The position numbers were made by a program, and so were the translations under genes. A DNA stretch of 59,799 nt from a bacterium (GTDB taxonomy: Bacteria; Myxococcota_A; Bradymonadia; Bradymonadales; Bradymonadaceae): NCBI GenBank assembly GCA_030427705.1, contig JAUIBR010000042.1, positions 1 to 59,799 on the forward strand, in the 5' to 3' direction. Of this stretch, positions 33,386 through 42,446 are shown piece after piece; position 1 is the first letter of the stretch; each line of letters begins with the position of its first letter. The notes under the pieces are model-generated. The model ran no database searches and was not told the origin of the DNA. It saw nothing but the letters and a program-made list of their open reading frames with translations.

Positions 33386-35044
33386 TTACTCCAGCCCTTG
33401 GCCAATCAACTGGCAGGTAGTGGGATCAAAACGTGCGTCCGATGGTGCGTCGATTGTGTCGTCAGCCATCGTCTGGGCGAATTCGAAGACGTGACGCTCA
33501 CGCGCCGAATCTCGAAGTGACGAGACGAAAACCATCACGTCGTTCATGTATTCTTGTTGGTCACGCGCTTCGCAGGCATCGACGTACGCATCGACAACAG
33601 CAGTGCTGGTCTGAAGCGTGTTGTCTTCCTGCAGATTTGCGAGCAGTTCAGCTGCAGCCGACCCTTGTGCAGGATTGGCGGCCTCAAGATTCGCAATAAA
33701 TCCAGCCGTGATATTTGCGCCCGTGAGCGCGCCGGCAGGACCGCATGCGCAGCCTGGTGCCTGGTTGCACGTGGCGTCAGCTGAGATACAAGTGTCGCCA
33801 CAAGCTTGGCCCGACGAACACGTGCGGCAGCACGCGGAGTCGTCGACAGCTGGCGCAAAATCAAGCAACGCACATCGCTCAGGATTCAACGCAGGCCGCG
33901 TGAACTGAACCATCAACACGTCGCGGATGAACTCATCACCAACCACATCCGAGAGCTTGCTGACATAATCGTTGTCGGCGAATGCACGCTCAGGGTAGGT
34001 CATGCGGAAAATCGTGTCCGCTTTGCCCGTGCCCGGAACTTCCTGACCGATCTCAGCAATCGCAGCCTGATAAGCCGCTTCGGTGGTCGAGATGCCACCG
34101 AATCCTTTCAACTCTGGGTCAAGCAGCAGGTCGAAGTTGACCCGTCGAATCTCGGAGTTTTCGAAGTCGGAGCCGTTGTCCAAGTTAACTTCGACGGAGC
34201 AGAAGAGAGGACGCAGGATTTCCTTTACGTCTCCAGCTGCGACCGCGTTGGTGAGGCGAACCTCGTTCCAACGGCGCGTGCTGCTCTTGACCAGCGACTC
34301 AAGGCTTGATGCGCTTGATGCGCGGGAGCCAAGGTCTTCGCTTCCGTTAACCAAATCGGACGAGCCTGGCGTCGTGTGGTGTCCTTCCCAGTGAACCCAC
34401 GGCGTGTCGAGCTCTTTGAACACAAGTCCGCCGCCGGTGTGGCATGCCGCACAACGTTGGTTTGCGCCCGGTTGAACAAAGTCGTTTGAGTCGCCATGGA
34501 ATTCGAACTCGCCGCCTTCGAGCGTGTAGTAGTTGTAGACGCCCACTGTCTCGTCGAATGCCATGATTTCCACATTCGGTGAGGTGGGGCGGTCAACCGT
34601 TACGCCGAAGAGTGAGAAGAACAGGTCTTCTTCTTTTCGTTCGTCACACTTGCGCGTCACAACTGCACGATAGCTGGTAGGTTCGTTCAGAATCTGAGCG
34701 GTCTCGGAGACAACCCAGGTCCGGATTCCGGCTTTTGGGCCGCTGTCGCAGCCTTCCGAATCGACCTCGCGAAGACGGGCCATCAACTCACCGTAGCTTG
34801 TTGGGCAATCGCCTTCTTCGCCTGAGCGAAGAACTTTCCGCGCAATTGGGTCACCAAGGGTGGTGAAATCCACATCGCGGAAAGCTGCATTTCCGACATC
34901 ACAGACCAAACGGCCGGTGTCGTCACCCTTACCGTTGTTTCCATTATTTGCGTTGTTTGCGTTGTTACCGCTCGAGTCAGAGTCGCTCGAACACGAGAAC
35001 ATCGCGACAGATAGGGCCGCTACGCCCATCGCTCGCCATTTCAT
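33386..35044 (-). CDS. Lipoprotein with CxxCH haem motif and Cys-rich module
   Basis: A 552-residue lipoprotein: lipobox FSC with Cys18, then NNANNANNGNNGKGDD. Near residue 197 lies CAACH in RCAACHTGGG, a covalent c-type haem attachment motif; an FHGDSNDFVQPGANQRC context precedes it, as in cytochrome-like oxidoreductases. A Met or His axial ligand cannot be assigned. At about 405-440 is the module CCRTCSSGQACGDTCISADA with a Cys-rich end, as in the neighbour at 32094. The C-terminal ~110 residues are helical. A single haem suggests electron transfer or sensing at the cell surface. Confidence 0.78.
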   Translation of the reverse strand: MKWRAMGVAALSVAMFSCSSDSDSSGNNANNANNGNNGKGDDTGRLVCDVGNAAFRDVDFTTLGDPIARKVLRSGEEGDCPTSYGELMARLREVDSEGCDSGPKAGIRTWVVSETAQILNEPTSYRAVVTRKCDERKEEDLFFSLFGVTVDRPTSPNVEIMAFDETVGVYNYYTLEGGEFEFHGDSNDFVQPGANQRCAACHTGGGLVFKELDTPWVHWEGHHTTPGSSDLVNGSEDLGSRASSASSLESLVKSSTRRWNEVRLTNAVAAGDVKEILRPLFCSVEVNLDNGSDFENSEIRRVNFDLLLDPELKGFGGISTTEAAYQAAIAEIGQEVPGTGKADTIFRMTYPERAFADNDYVSKLSDVVGDEFIRDVLMVQFTRPALNPERCALLDFAPAVDDSACCRTCSSGQACGDTCISADATCNQAPGCACGPAGALTGANITAGFIANLEAANPAQGSAAAELLANLQEDNTLQTSTAVVDAYVDACEARDQQEYMNDVMVFVSSLRDSARERHVFEFAQTMADDTIDAPSDARFDPTTCQLIGQGLE

Positions 35045-35167
35045 GAAACCGCTCCTTAAAACACTCTGGGGAGTGCCGATTCATCCAATTTTGTGGGGCA
35101 CCGTGAACCATGCCACAGAAGCCCAAATAGCGCAACGATCTGGCGGTTTTGCTGCGGATTCGGTGGG

Positions 35168-37018
35168 TTAGTTGATGATGGTGAACTCGACCCGGCGGTT
35201 TCGCTCCCGACCCTGCCGTGTGTCATTGTCTGCGATGGGCCGGTCCTCACCGTAGCCTTTGGATTGGAGGCGTTCTGGTTCGATGCCCTCGCTAATCAAG
35301 AACTTACGCACCGCATCGGCGCGTCGCTGACTGAGCTTCAAGTTCTTTTCGTCGTTGCCACGACTGTCGGTGTGTCCTTCCACCCGAAGCTTCTTGATTT
35401 GCGAATTCGCTTTCAGGAACTTCGCGATTTCTTCCAAGATGTTGAAACTACGCGACTGAATCTGATCTGAACCCGAACCAAAGTAGATCTTGTCGACGAT
35501 CACGAGCTTGTCCGTGGTCATCGTGACCTTCGCACCTTTCTCGTCCGGACATCCGTCTTCGTCCTGATAATCGTTGAACGTCTCACGCTGACTTGGGCAG
35601 TTGTCCCGTGAGTCTGGGATGCCGTCGCCATCGTTGTCGTCGTCGGGGCAGCCGTCTTCGTCGCGGAAGCCGTCCATGTCTTCCAGTTTGTTCGGACACC
35701 GGTCCTGCGCATCTGGAACGCCGTCGAAGTCATTGTCTGGGTCCGGACAGCCGTCATCATCATCGAAGTTGTCCTTGTCCTCGGCTTCATCCGGGCAACG
35801 GTCGTCTTCGTCCAGGATTCCGTCGCCATCGCGGTCTTGTTCCGGGCAACCGTTGTCTGCAGCGCTTCCAGCGGCCTCAGGGCATCGGTCTTCGTCGTCG
35901 TTTACACCGTCACCATCGTTGTCTTCTTCGGGGCAGCCATCGGCGTCCTGGTAACCATCGACGTCCTCAGCGCGGTCTGGGCAGTTGTCCTCTCGGTCTG
36001 GGATGCCATCACCATCGCGGTCGTCGTCTGGACATCCATCGGTGTCGTTGTCGCCATCGATATCTTCCGGCTGGTCGGGGCAGTCGTCGAAGTTGTCCTT
36101 GATGCCGTCGTTGTCGGAATCGTCTGCGGGCGGGGAGTAACCAAAGGCAATCAACGCGCGCCAATCGGGCGATCCAACGCCGTTTGAGACGCCGGCACCA
36201 CCGCCGAGGTTCATCGTGACGCCCATGGGGAAATCGAACTGGAATCCGCCGAGCGCTTCGATGGGCTCGCCGTTTCCGTTGCTATCTGCTCCGCCAACTT
36301 CCATCGTTCCGAAGATATCGCCGTAGATGCGAATCGCATCGATTCCGGTCGGGATGAGCATCGCAAACCCCCAGCGCATAGCGCTATCGGAGGTGTAGTT
36401 GAAGATTTCGCGTTCTGGGCGGACCTGGTAGCCGACGTTTGCAGCTACGACGAAGCCGACTTCATGGGACCAATCGAGGGCGAGCCGTGGCTCGACGCGA
36501 AACGCATCATCGGAGTTGAAAGATTTGGTGTCTCCACTGGGGATGTAGGTGGTAACCAGCGCCCCCGCGCCAAATCCAGCCGCCCATTGCGGTCTCAGGA
36601 ACTGGAACTTTGTGACAAATCGGATATCGCCGATCGTCGCGGTTCGCTCTTCCTCACCAGGAGCGGCGGTAATATCGCCGCCTTGCTGAAAGAACACGAC
36701 TGGCAGCACGGCACCAAAATCGAGGTAGTTAAACAACCCCAATCCAAACCAGATTTCTCCCTTGAACGTCTGCTCAATGATGTCTTCAGTCGCGTCGCCA
36801 TCGCGAATCACCAGCGGTGAATCCGCATAGTGGAACATCAGACCCGCCGACAGGTCGAGGTGACCCAAGACCTGCGAGCGCGCGACATTGAGGATATTCG
36901 TCTCAAGGTTTGGCAACACTTCGAAGTGTTCCACCTGAAACGTTTGATCTTGAGCGACCGCCGTCAGCGGAGCGCAGAGGATAGAAATTGTAAGAAACGC
37001 ACGGACAACCCAGCGCAT
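35168..37018 (-). CDS. Outer-membrane OmpA-family protein with TSP type-3 repeats
   Basis: A 616-residue protein. The signal peptide ends TAVAQD (cleavage about residue 22). Residues about 25-300 look like a beta-barrel porin (FFQQGGDITAAPGEE loops, alternating aromatic strands). Residues about 300-490 hold Ca-binding thrombospondin type-3 repeats of the form D.DGD.IPD..D.CP...ED.DG. The C-terminal ~115 residues are an OmpA peptidoglycan-binding domain: LRVEGHTDSRGNDEKNLKLS and ERNRRVEFTI. Such proteins link the outer membrane to peptidoglycan. It is transcribed alone or with the downstream lipoproteins (123 nt gap). Confidence 0.93.
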   Translation of the reverse strand: MRWVVRAFLTISILCAPLTAVAQDQTFQVEHFEVLPNLETNILNVARSQVLGHLDLSAGLMFHYADSPLVIRDGDATEDIIEQTFKGEIWFGLGLFNYLDFGAVLPVVFFQQGGDITAAPGEEERTATIGDIRFVTKFQFLRPQWAAGFGAGALVTTYIPSGDTKSFNSDDAFRVEPRLALDWSHEVGFVVAANVGYQVRPEREIFNYTSDSAMRWGFAMLIPTGIDAIRIYGDIFGTMEVGGADSNGNGEPIEALGGFQFDFPMGVTMNLGGGAGVSNGVGSPDWRALIAFGYSPPADDSDNDGIKDNFDDCPDQPEDIDGDNDTDGCPDDDRDGDGIPDREDNCPDRAEDVDGYQDADGCPEEDNDGDGVNDDEDRCPEAAGSAADNGCPEQDRDGDGILDEDDRCPDEAEDKDNFDDDDGCPDPDNDFDGVPDAQDRCPNKLEDMDGFRDEDGCPDDDNDGDGIPDSRDNCPSQRETFNDYQDEDGCPDEKGAKVTMTTDKLVIVDKIYFGSGSDQIQSRSFNILEEIAKFLKANSQIKKLRVEGHTDSRGNDEKNLKLSQRRADAVRKFLISEGIEPERLQSKGYGEDRPIADNDTRQGRERNRRVEFTIIN

Positions 37019-37054
37019 TATCTCTCCCGAAATTGGACCGTTATGACGATTTGA

Positions 37055-38842
37055 TTATTTCAGATTTTGGCTAATCGTCACAAAAAGTCCTGATTCCGTC
37101 GGGTCGAGGGACATTTCAACGGTGCCGATCATGTCCATCAGCGGCTGAATATCAACGGATTCGGGGTCATTTGCTTCAGGCATTGGCTCATCAACAAGCT
37201 TCATGAACGTCGTGTAGTCGATGCGCATGTACGCGAGTGGCGAACCATCCGAGCCTGCGTTCATCATCGATGTCGCCTGCGTCTTGGCATTGTCTCCGAC
37301 CGCCATTCCAACCGTGGTCTTCGTCATCCCGATGAACATTGGCTTAAGTCCTGGCGGCACATCAAGCGCCTCAGGAGCAAGTCGAAGCTGTCCATCAGCA
37401 GGAATCTCGACGGTCGAAAGCTGTGGAGCCAGCGCCTTCAGAGCATCAATCAGCATTCCTGTGTCAGATACCTGAAGCAGTCCCACACCGGTGAATTTGG
37501 CGTCTGGTTCTGGATCTGCCTGAATTGGTGGAGGCGTATTTTGTGGTTCCGCGCCATCGTCTGGCGGCTGTGGGAACTCCCGAACGTCGCCCGAAGTGGC
37601 GGTTGGATCGGCCCATTCAATGTTCTCTAGAACGCCGTGGAAGCCTTGCACTTGGCCAATTACAGGGGGAATGAGTGGTGCCTGACCGGCGATCTGCATT
37701 GCGCCTTGGTTGATCTCCATGAGCGCGCTGCATTTATAAGGAGATTGTCGAATGGTGTTCGCGTGGCGCTGCGCCATCTTCAGGAACTCCCCGACATTGA
37801 TTCCGACGCCGATCGATGCAGGCGTCTCCTTTGAATACGCTGCGCCGTAGGCTGGGATGCTGCCTTTGACCTGGCGAAGCTCGGCTCCCAGATTGTCACC
37901 CATGATGAGCCCCATCCGATACTGCATTCGCTCGGCTGTTACTTCGTCGTAGCCGGCGACAACGCGGGGGAAGCGGGCGGCAATCGATTTCATTTCACCG
38001 ATGCATTCCGGATTTGGAAGGTCACGCACGATGATGTCGAGCGCCTCAGCCATCTGCCCGTTCAGGTCTGCTGACGGCTCCAACACTGTGTTTGCAATAC
38101 CTTGTAGGTCGACGAAGCCGACCGCGTAGTTCTGGAATTTGTGCTTCTTTGCGAGCTCTTGAAGCGCGTTCGTCGACTTCATCGAGCTCGTCAGTTTCGC
38201 CGTTCCTGTGAAATGCGGCAGGTAGAGCGCGGAAACCTCGGGGAACGTGAAGCCGAAGATCGCCTCGGTACCCGTGATTCGGACTAACACCGACATCTCA
38301 TCGGGCATGACGTATTCGCGATATTCGACTTCCTGCAGCTTGCGTGTCTGCGGGACCACATTGATAGCCTTTTCGAATGAGGCCATCGTCGTCTCGAATT
38401 TCTTCTGATCGGTGATGTCCATGCGCATGATAGGCATCAAACCGATGCCATAGAGCGCGAACTTTGGTGTCATCGACAATCCCAAGGACTCGATGCCTTC
38501 TTTGTTCATCTTGCCCTGGAACATCTCCATAAAGGCGACCATCGCCTTGTACTCTTCGTCCTGCGTTGCGCCGCCTTGCTCACCGTAGGACTTGAAGTTC
38601 GCGACCGCCTTGTCATAGAGCGGTGAAACCGTGTTCAAGAGCTTGGTGAACGCAGTGCCAGGGAAGGGCTCGAGCGCGGCGGCCACGTAATGCGTGTCGG
38701 CCGGAATCTCTGCCAGATAAGCCGGCGGAGGTGCCTCGCCGTTGGTCAAACCGTCTTTCTTTTCTGGTGAAGACGAGCAAGACCACGCGAGCGTGGCCAC
38801 AAAAAGACACAAAACAACCGAAACAACAGTTCGCTTTTTCAT
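37055..38842 (-). CDS. Lipoprotein, DUF3352-like
   Basis: A 595-residue lipoprotein: signal peptide ending AWSC with Cys22 and a short Ser/Lys-rich spacer. The mature part opens AYLAEIPADTHYVAAALEPF, the 'P.d...y' opening typical of DUF3352-type exported proteins, and alternates helix and strand. A Pro/Asp-rich linker (PQPPDDGAEPQNTPPPIQAD) divides it into two similar halves, both ending in a strand-rich segment. No catalytic residues are known. It lies 36 nt upstream of the OmpA-type gene, so both may act at the outer membrane. Confidence 0.7.
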   Translation of the reverse strand: MKKRTVVSVVLCLFVATLAWSCSSSPEKKDGLTNGEAPPPAYLAEIPADTHYVAAALEPFPGTAFTKLLNTVSPLYDKAVANFKSYGEQGGATQDEEYKAMVAFMEMFQGKMNKEGIESLGLSMTPKFALYGIGLMPIMRMDITDQKKFETTMASFEKAINVVPQTRKLQEVEYREYVMPDEMSVLVRITGTEAIFGFTFPEVSALYLPHFTGTAKLTSSMKSTNALQELAKKHKFQNYAVGFVDLQGIANTVLEPSADLNGQMAEALDIIVRDLPNPECIGEMKSIAARFPRVVAGYDEVTAERMQYRMGLIMGDNLGAELRQVKGSIPAYGAAYSKETPASIGVGINVGEFLKMAQRHANTIRQSPYKCSALMEINQGAMQIAGQAPLIPPVIGQVQGFHGVLENIEWADPTATSGDVREFPQPPDDGAEPQNTPPPIQADPEPDAKFTGVGLLQVSDTGMLIDALKALAPQLSTVEIPADGQLRLAPEALDVPPGLKPMFIGMTKTTVGMAVGDNAKTQATSMMNAGSDGSPLAYMRIDYTTFMKLVDEPMPEANDPESVDIQPLMDMIGTVEMSLDPTESGLFVTISQNLK

Positions 38843-38871
38843 TCGTAATTCCGAGATTTTCTGTTCGAAAA

Positions 38872-39786
38872 CTAAGCCCAGCGGAAGGACTCCATCGCCT
38901 GTACCTCATCAAACTCATTCGTCCAACCCGTTGCTTCACGAAACGAATCAGAATCAATGACGACTGGGTACTTCACATGTGCGACAGCGCCGCGTGGCAA
39001 GCGGGGAAGGCCAAATCGGCCCATCATCGCGAGGAAAATGCCCTCGGGGATCGGGATCGCGGAGCGACCTGTAACATCAATCGCCAGGGACAGGGGTACG
39101 GGTTGCGGCCCTGAGACGTTGTAGACGCCAGCCAACTTGTGCTCTAAGGCCGCGCAAATTGCTGTGACAACGTCATGCTCATGCATGAACTGAAACAACG
39201 GATCGTAGCCCATCACCGTCGGCACACGTGGCCCGCGCAGGAAGTTAGCGAGCGTTCCGTGTTTTGTAGGCCCAAGCGTGTAGACCATCCGCAATACCGT
39301 CGTGGTCATCTCCGGAAAGCGCCACAACGCGCTGCCGGCGTACAAGTCAGCAGCGATGAGGTCGGCCAACTCCGGATATGTCATGACACCCGCAGGAGGC
39401 TCGTCCTCGGTGTGATAAAGCGGGCTGTCCGGGGCGGCACCATAATATGTGTGGCGGCCAACAAAGATGACGTGTTTGACGCCATACTGATTGCAATGCT
39501 CGAACACTCGCCGGGTCCCGCCGAGATTGATCCGCTGCCGCTCTTCGGAATGCCGGGAAGTGAGGTGCGTCACGGTGGCCATGTGAATGACTGCATCCGG
39601 TTTTTGCTTCCGGAAGACGTCTTCAGCCGGTCGCTTGCGCAGGTCGACGTTAAACATCTTTATCTTCTTTGGCGCATCCGGCCATGGGCGCCGATCGATG
39701 CCGATGACCTTGTGTCCGTTGGTCGACAGGTACTCTGCGACCATGCGGCCGAGCTTGCCTGAAATGCCGGTAATCAAGACCTTCAT
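38872..39786 (-). CDS. NAD(P)-dependent SDR-family epimerase
   Basis: A 304-residue extended [23 protein letters not shown] gives the GxxGxxG dinucleotide loop, followed by GIDRR and [11 protein letters not shown] catalytic YxxxK is not obvious: the expected region reads [10 protein letters not shown] with [20 protein letters not shown], so Tyr is present but the Lys position is not. It may be an NAD-binding or atypical SDR. It overlaps the acyltransferase gene by 4 nt, suggesting a joint role in lipid or surface-glycan metabolism. Confidence 0.8.
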   Translation of the reverse strand: MKVLITGISGKLGRMVAEYLSTNGHKVIGIDRRPWPDAPKKIKMFNVDLRKRPAEDVFRKQKPDAVIHMATVTHLTSRHSEERQRINLGGTRRVFEHCNQYGVKHVIFVGRHTYYGAAPDSPLYHTEDEPPAGVMTYPELADLIAADLYAGSALWRFPEMTTTVLRMVYTLGPTKHGTLANFLRGPRVPTVMGYDPLFQFMHEHDVVTAICAALEHKLAGVYNVSGPQPVPLSLAIDVTGRSAIPIPEGIFLAMMGRFGLPRLPRGAVAHVKYPVVIDSDSFREATGWTNEFDEVQAMESFRWA

Positions 39787-40628
39787 GCGTCTGCCTCCGG
39801 CAACGTAAATGGAGCGTCCAGGTTATCTCGTCGTTCGACGCCAAGCTCGATGAGGCGCCCAATCTGGGTTTTCACTTGCGCCACGTAATCCAAGATAAGG
39901 TCGTCTTCCTCGGTGCCGTCACCCTCAAAGTGCATGGGTTCCCCGTAATAGATTTCACAATGCACAGGTCGTGGAACCGGCAGCACATATGGCGTGAAAG
40001 GCACATATGGCGCGCCCACGAGCTTTCCAAGCGTCTTCGAGTTGTGAATCGTTGGGATGGCCTCGCCGCCGCCAATGAACGCGGTCGGGATGATGGGCGA
40101 GCCCGTCTGGAGCGCCAGGCGCATGAATCCAGTGCCAAACCGCACCAATGAATGTCGGTCCGGATAGAGTTTCGCGGTACCGCGTGCGCCCTCTGGGAAC
40201 ACCATCAACAATCGCTCATCTTCCAAAAGACGCGCAGCGTGTTCCGGGAGTCCCGTGAACTGGCCCACGCGATTGGTCCAAAGTGATGCCACGGGCACCT
40301 GGTTGAGGAACTTCTCGGCCATGCCTTGACCCAGGCGTGGCGGTTCTTTCTCCATCAGGAGCGAGACCAAAATCATTGCACCGTCGACCGCCACACCACC
40401 ACTGTGGTTGCCAACGATCATCGCGCGACCTCGGTTGGGCACGTTGTCGATGCCGTAGGTCCGAACAGTGAAGTAGCGTTTGTATAGGAAGCCCAAGGAA
40501 GAGAAGAACACCGCAAGGTGTTCCTGCGAGATTCCAAACGGATCGATCCCGTACCGATTCCAGGGCAGCTCCAATCGACGGACGCGGTCCATTACCTCGT
40601 CGTCGATTAGAAATCGCAGCATTGTCAT
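39783..40628 (-). CDS. PlsC-like acyltransferase
   Basis: A 281-residue member of the lysophospholipid acyltransferase superfamily. [15 protein letters not shown] holds the catalytic His-Asp pair in the HX6D spacing seen in some members rather than the usual HX4D, and [12 protein letters not shown] is the substrate-binding FPEG block. [14 protein letters not shown] fits the 'P.' motif IV. It would transfer an acyl chain to a lysolipid or similar acceptor at the inner membrane. ATG 40628 is used; a second Met is two codons later. Coupled to the SDR gene by a 4-nt overlap. Confidence 0.85.
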   Translation of the reverse strand: MTMLRFLIDDEVMDRVRRLELPWNRYGIDPFGISQEHLAVFFSSLGFLYKRYFTVRTYGIDNVPNRGRAMIVGNHSGGVAVDGAMILVSLLMEKEPPRLGQGMAEKFLNQVPVASLWTNRVGQFTGLPEHAARLLEDERLLMVFPEGARGTAKLYPDRHSLVRFGTGFMRLALQTGSPIIPTAFIGGGEAIPTIHNSKTLGKLVGAPYVPFTPYVLPVPRPVHCEIYYGEPMHFEGDGTEEDDLILDYVAQVKTQIGRLIELGVERRDNLDAPFTLPEADA

Positions 40629-40705
40629 GGTTGCACTTCTTAGCAGTTGAACATCGAAACTAATCGATAACCGAGGCCGCTGGCAATGCGGGCAGGGTAC
40701 TCAAT

Positions 40706-42307
40706 TCACTCAAACTCGGCGTCGATGAACTCTTGGTCGTCTCGGAGTCGGCGCAGCGCCGCGGCTGCAGCGATCGAGATAATATCATCGCCGGTCTCAG
40801 ACAGCTCCTTCAACAACTGCTTGGCTTTGCCGTTACCTGCGCGCTCCAACAGAGGAATGACACGCGCTTCCATATGCTCGGCATCGACCTCATAGATTTG
40901 CTTCGAGATGGGTTCCACCCATTCGGTGGCCCGTTTTGGACCGCCGCGAACCAACAGGTCCATCGCGCGATTGCGCAGGTCTGTCTCCTCAATTTCGATG
41001 AGGTCGACCAAGCCCAATATCATCTGGCGGTGCCACCGGTCGTCCTCTCGCAAGCCATCTTCAGGTGTCGTCTGATTCAACAGCTCCAGCGCGGTGATGA
41101 CCAAAGGGCGCTTGTCCCGGGCGTCTAGCAGCGCCCGCAACGCGATTTGCTGGGCCTTTGCCGCACCAAGGCTGCTGTCTCCCAACGTCTTTGAGATGGT
41201 CCGCAACAGATACGCTTCCGTACGCACATTGACGTCCGATTCGTCGCGTAGCCTTCGCTGTTGCGCTTGCTTCACCAGGTCTTCAAGCTTCGGGAAGATC
41301 GCCCGCGCACTCGTGTTCGCGCCGGAGGCCAGTCCCTTGGCTGCGGCAAGCCGAACTTCGGGCGAACGATGTGCGACGCCTTTCAGCGCTTTCTCCATCA
41401 GGGTGATATCGCCAGAACCTCCAGCGGCGAGCATCCCGGCTGCGACGACGTATTCATCACTATCCATCAACGATGCACCGATGACGTCGATCTCATCTTC
41501 GTTGGCATCACCGTTCAGGGCATGTCCCAAGATTCTGAGTGCCAATGCCCGCTCAGCTTCCGTTGTCTTCGACTGTAGTAGCGTCGTCACGACGCCACGA
41601 GCGCGGGGGTCCGCCAACTCGTACAGCACCTGCAGCCCACGAAGGCGTCCACGCGCCGGCTTACGCGTTAGCACTGCGGCAAGTTCGAACGCCGTGTCTC
41701 GCTCGCGCAGTTCCTGTACATAGAATTCCTGTTCGGCGCCTTTATTCGCCACGATCAGGTCGATGAGGTCCTCGTCGCTAACATCTTGTTTCAATGCATC
41801 AGAGCTAGCTTTCTCTAGACCCTGTAAGGCTTCCGTTGCCTTTTCGCGCACGAATTCATGTTCATCGCCGGCGAGCTCTTTTAAGAACCCGACGGCCCGA
41901 CGGTCCCCGAATTTCCCCAGTGTGGTTGCCGCGTAGCCACGAACGAACGCGTCGCGGTCATCGATGATATCCAGGAGAAACTGGAACAGCTTGTCAGCAT
42001 GGTCGGGCTTGGCCATCGAGTCGATCGCGCGCATCGCAAGGCCCCGCGCATCGCTAAGCGCAATGCGGTCCCGAGTGTCGTAGATGAATCGCATCAACGG
42101 TAAGATGCCCTTGGGATCGCCGATTTTCTGCAGGACCGTGACCAAAGAGACCACCACACGCGGTTCTTGGTACAACGAAAAGCTCGCCCCAATCGCAGAG
42201 ATTGCCTCGGGTCCCAGCTTCGCCAATTCGTCCTCAACCTCTTGTCGGGTGATGAGGTCAGGGTGGTCCAAAGACGAGATAAGGTGGGCAATTCGCTTTC
42301 GATCCAT
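40706..42307 (-). CDS. HEAT-repeat protein
   Basis: A 533-residue soluble protein of HEAT/armadillo-like repeats. Repeats include ALSDARGLAMRAIDSMAKPD, FVRGYAATTLGKFGDRRAVG and FVREKATEALQGLEKASSDA, with later copies such as GDITLMEKALKGVAHRSPEV. No signal peptide. HEAT proteins act as scaffolds or, in the PBS-lyase subgroup, bind chromophores; no enzymatic residues are visible here. GGAG precedes the ATG. It is divergent from the 2449-residue TPR gene across a 139-nt promoter region. Confidence 0.85.
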   Translation of the reverse strand: MDRKRIAHLISSLDHPDLITRQEVEDELAKLGPEAISAIGASFSLYQEPRVVVSLVTVLQKIGDPKGILPLMRFIYDTRDRIALSDARGLAMRAIDSMAKPDHADKLFQFLLDIIDDRDAFVRGYAATTLGKFGDRRAVGFLKELAGDEHEFVREKATEALQGLEKASSDALKQDVSDEDLIDLIVANKGAEQEFYVQELRERDTAFELAAVLTRKPARGRLRGLQVLYELADPRARGVVTTLLQSKTTEAERALALRILGHALNGDANEDEIDVIGASLMDSDEYVVAAGMLAAGGSGDITLMEKALKGVAHRSPEVRLAAAKGLASGANTSARAIFPKLEDLVKQAQQRRLRDESDVNVRTEAYLLRTISKTLGDSSLGAAKAQQIALRALLDARDKRPLVITALELLNQTTPEDGLREDDRWHRQMILGLVDLIEIEETDLRNRAMDLLVRGGPKRATEWVEPISKQIYEVDAEHMEARVIPLLERAGNGKAKQLLKELSETGDDIISIAAAAALRRLRDDQEFIDAEFE

Positions 42308-42385
42308 CGCGAGCTCGCTCCTTGCAAAGGGTTAAATTCGCCAAAACCATCCCCCCGACGCTTGTTTGCGTCAACAGCCCAATGG

Positions 42386-42415
42386 TTGACACTACGTTCA
42401 AAACGGCCCGATACT
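42386..42415 (+). promoter_or_regulatory. Promoter of the giant TPR gene
   Basis: A perfect TTGACA (42386-42391), 18 bases, then GATACT (42410-42415, 4 of 6 to consensus). Predicted transcription start near 42422, leaving a ~25-nt leader before ATG 42447. Confidence 0.55.
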
Positions 42416-42446
42416 ACGGCGGTTTCCTAGACTGCGGGCCAAATGT

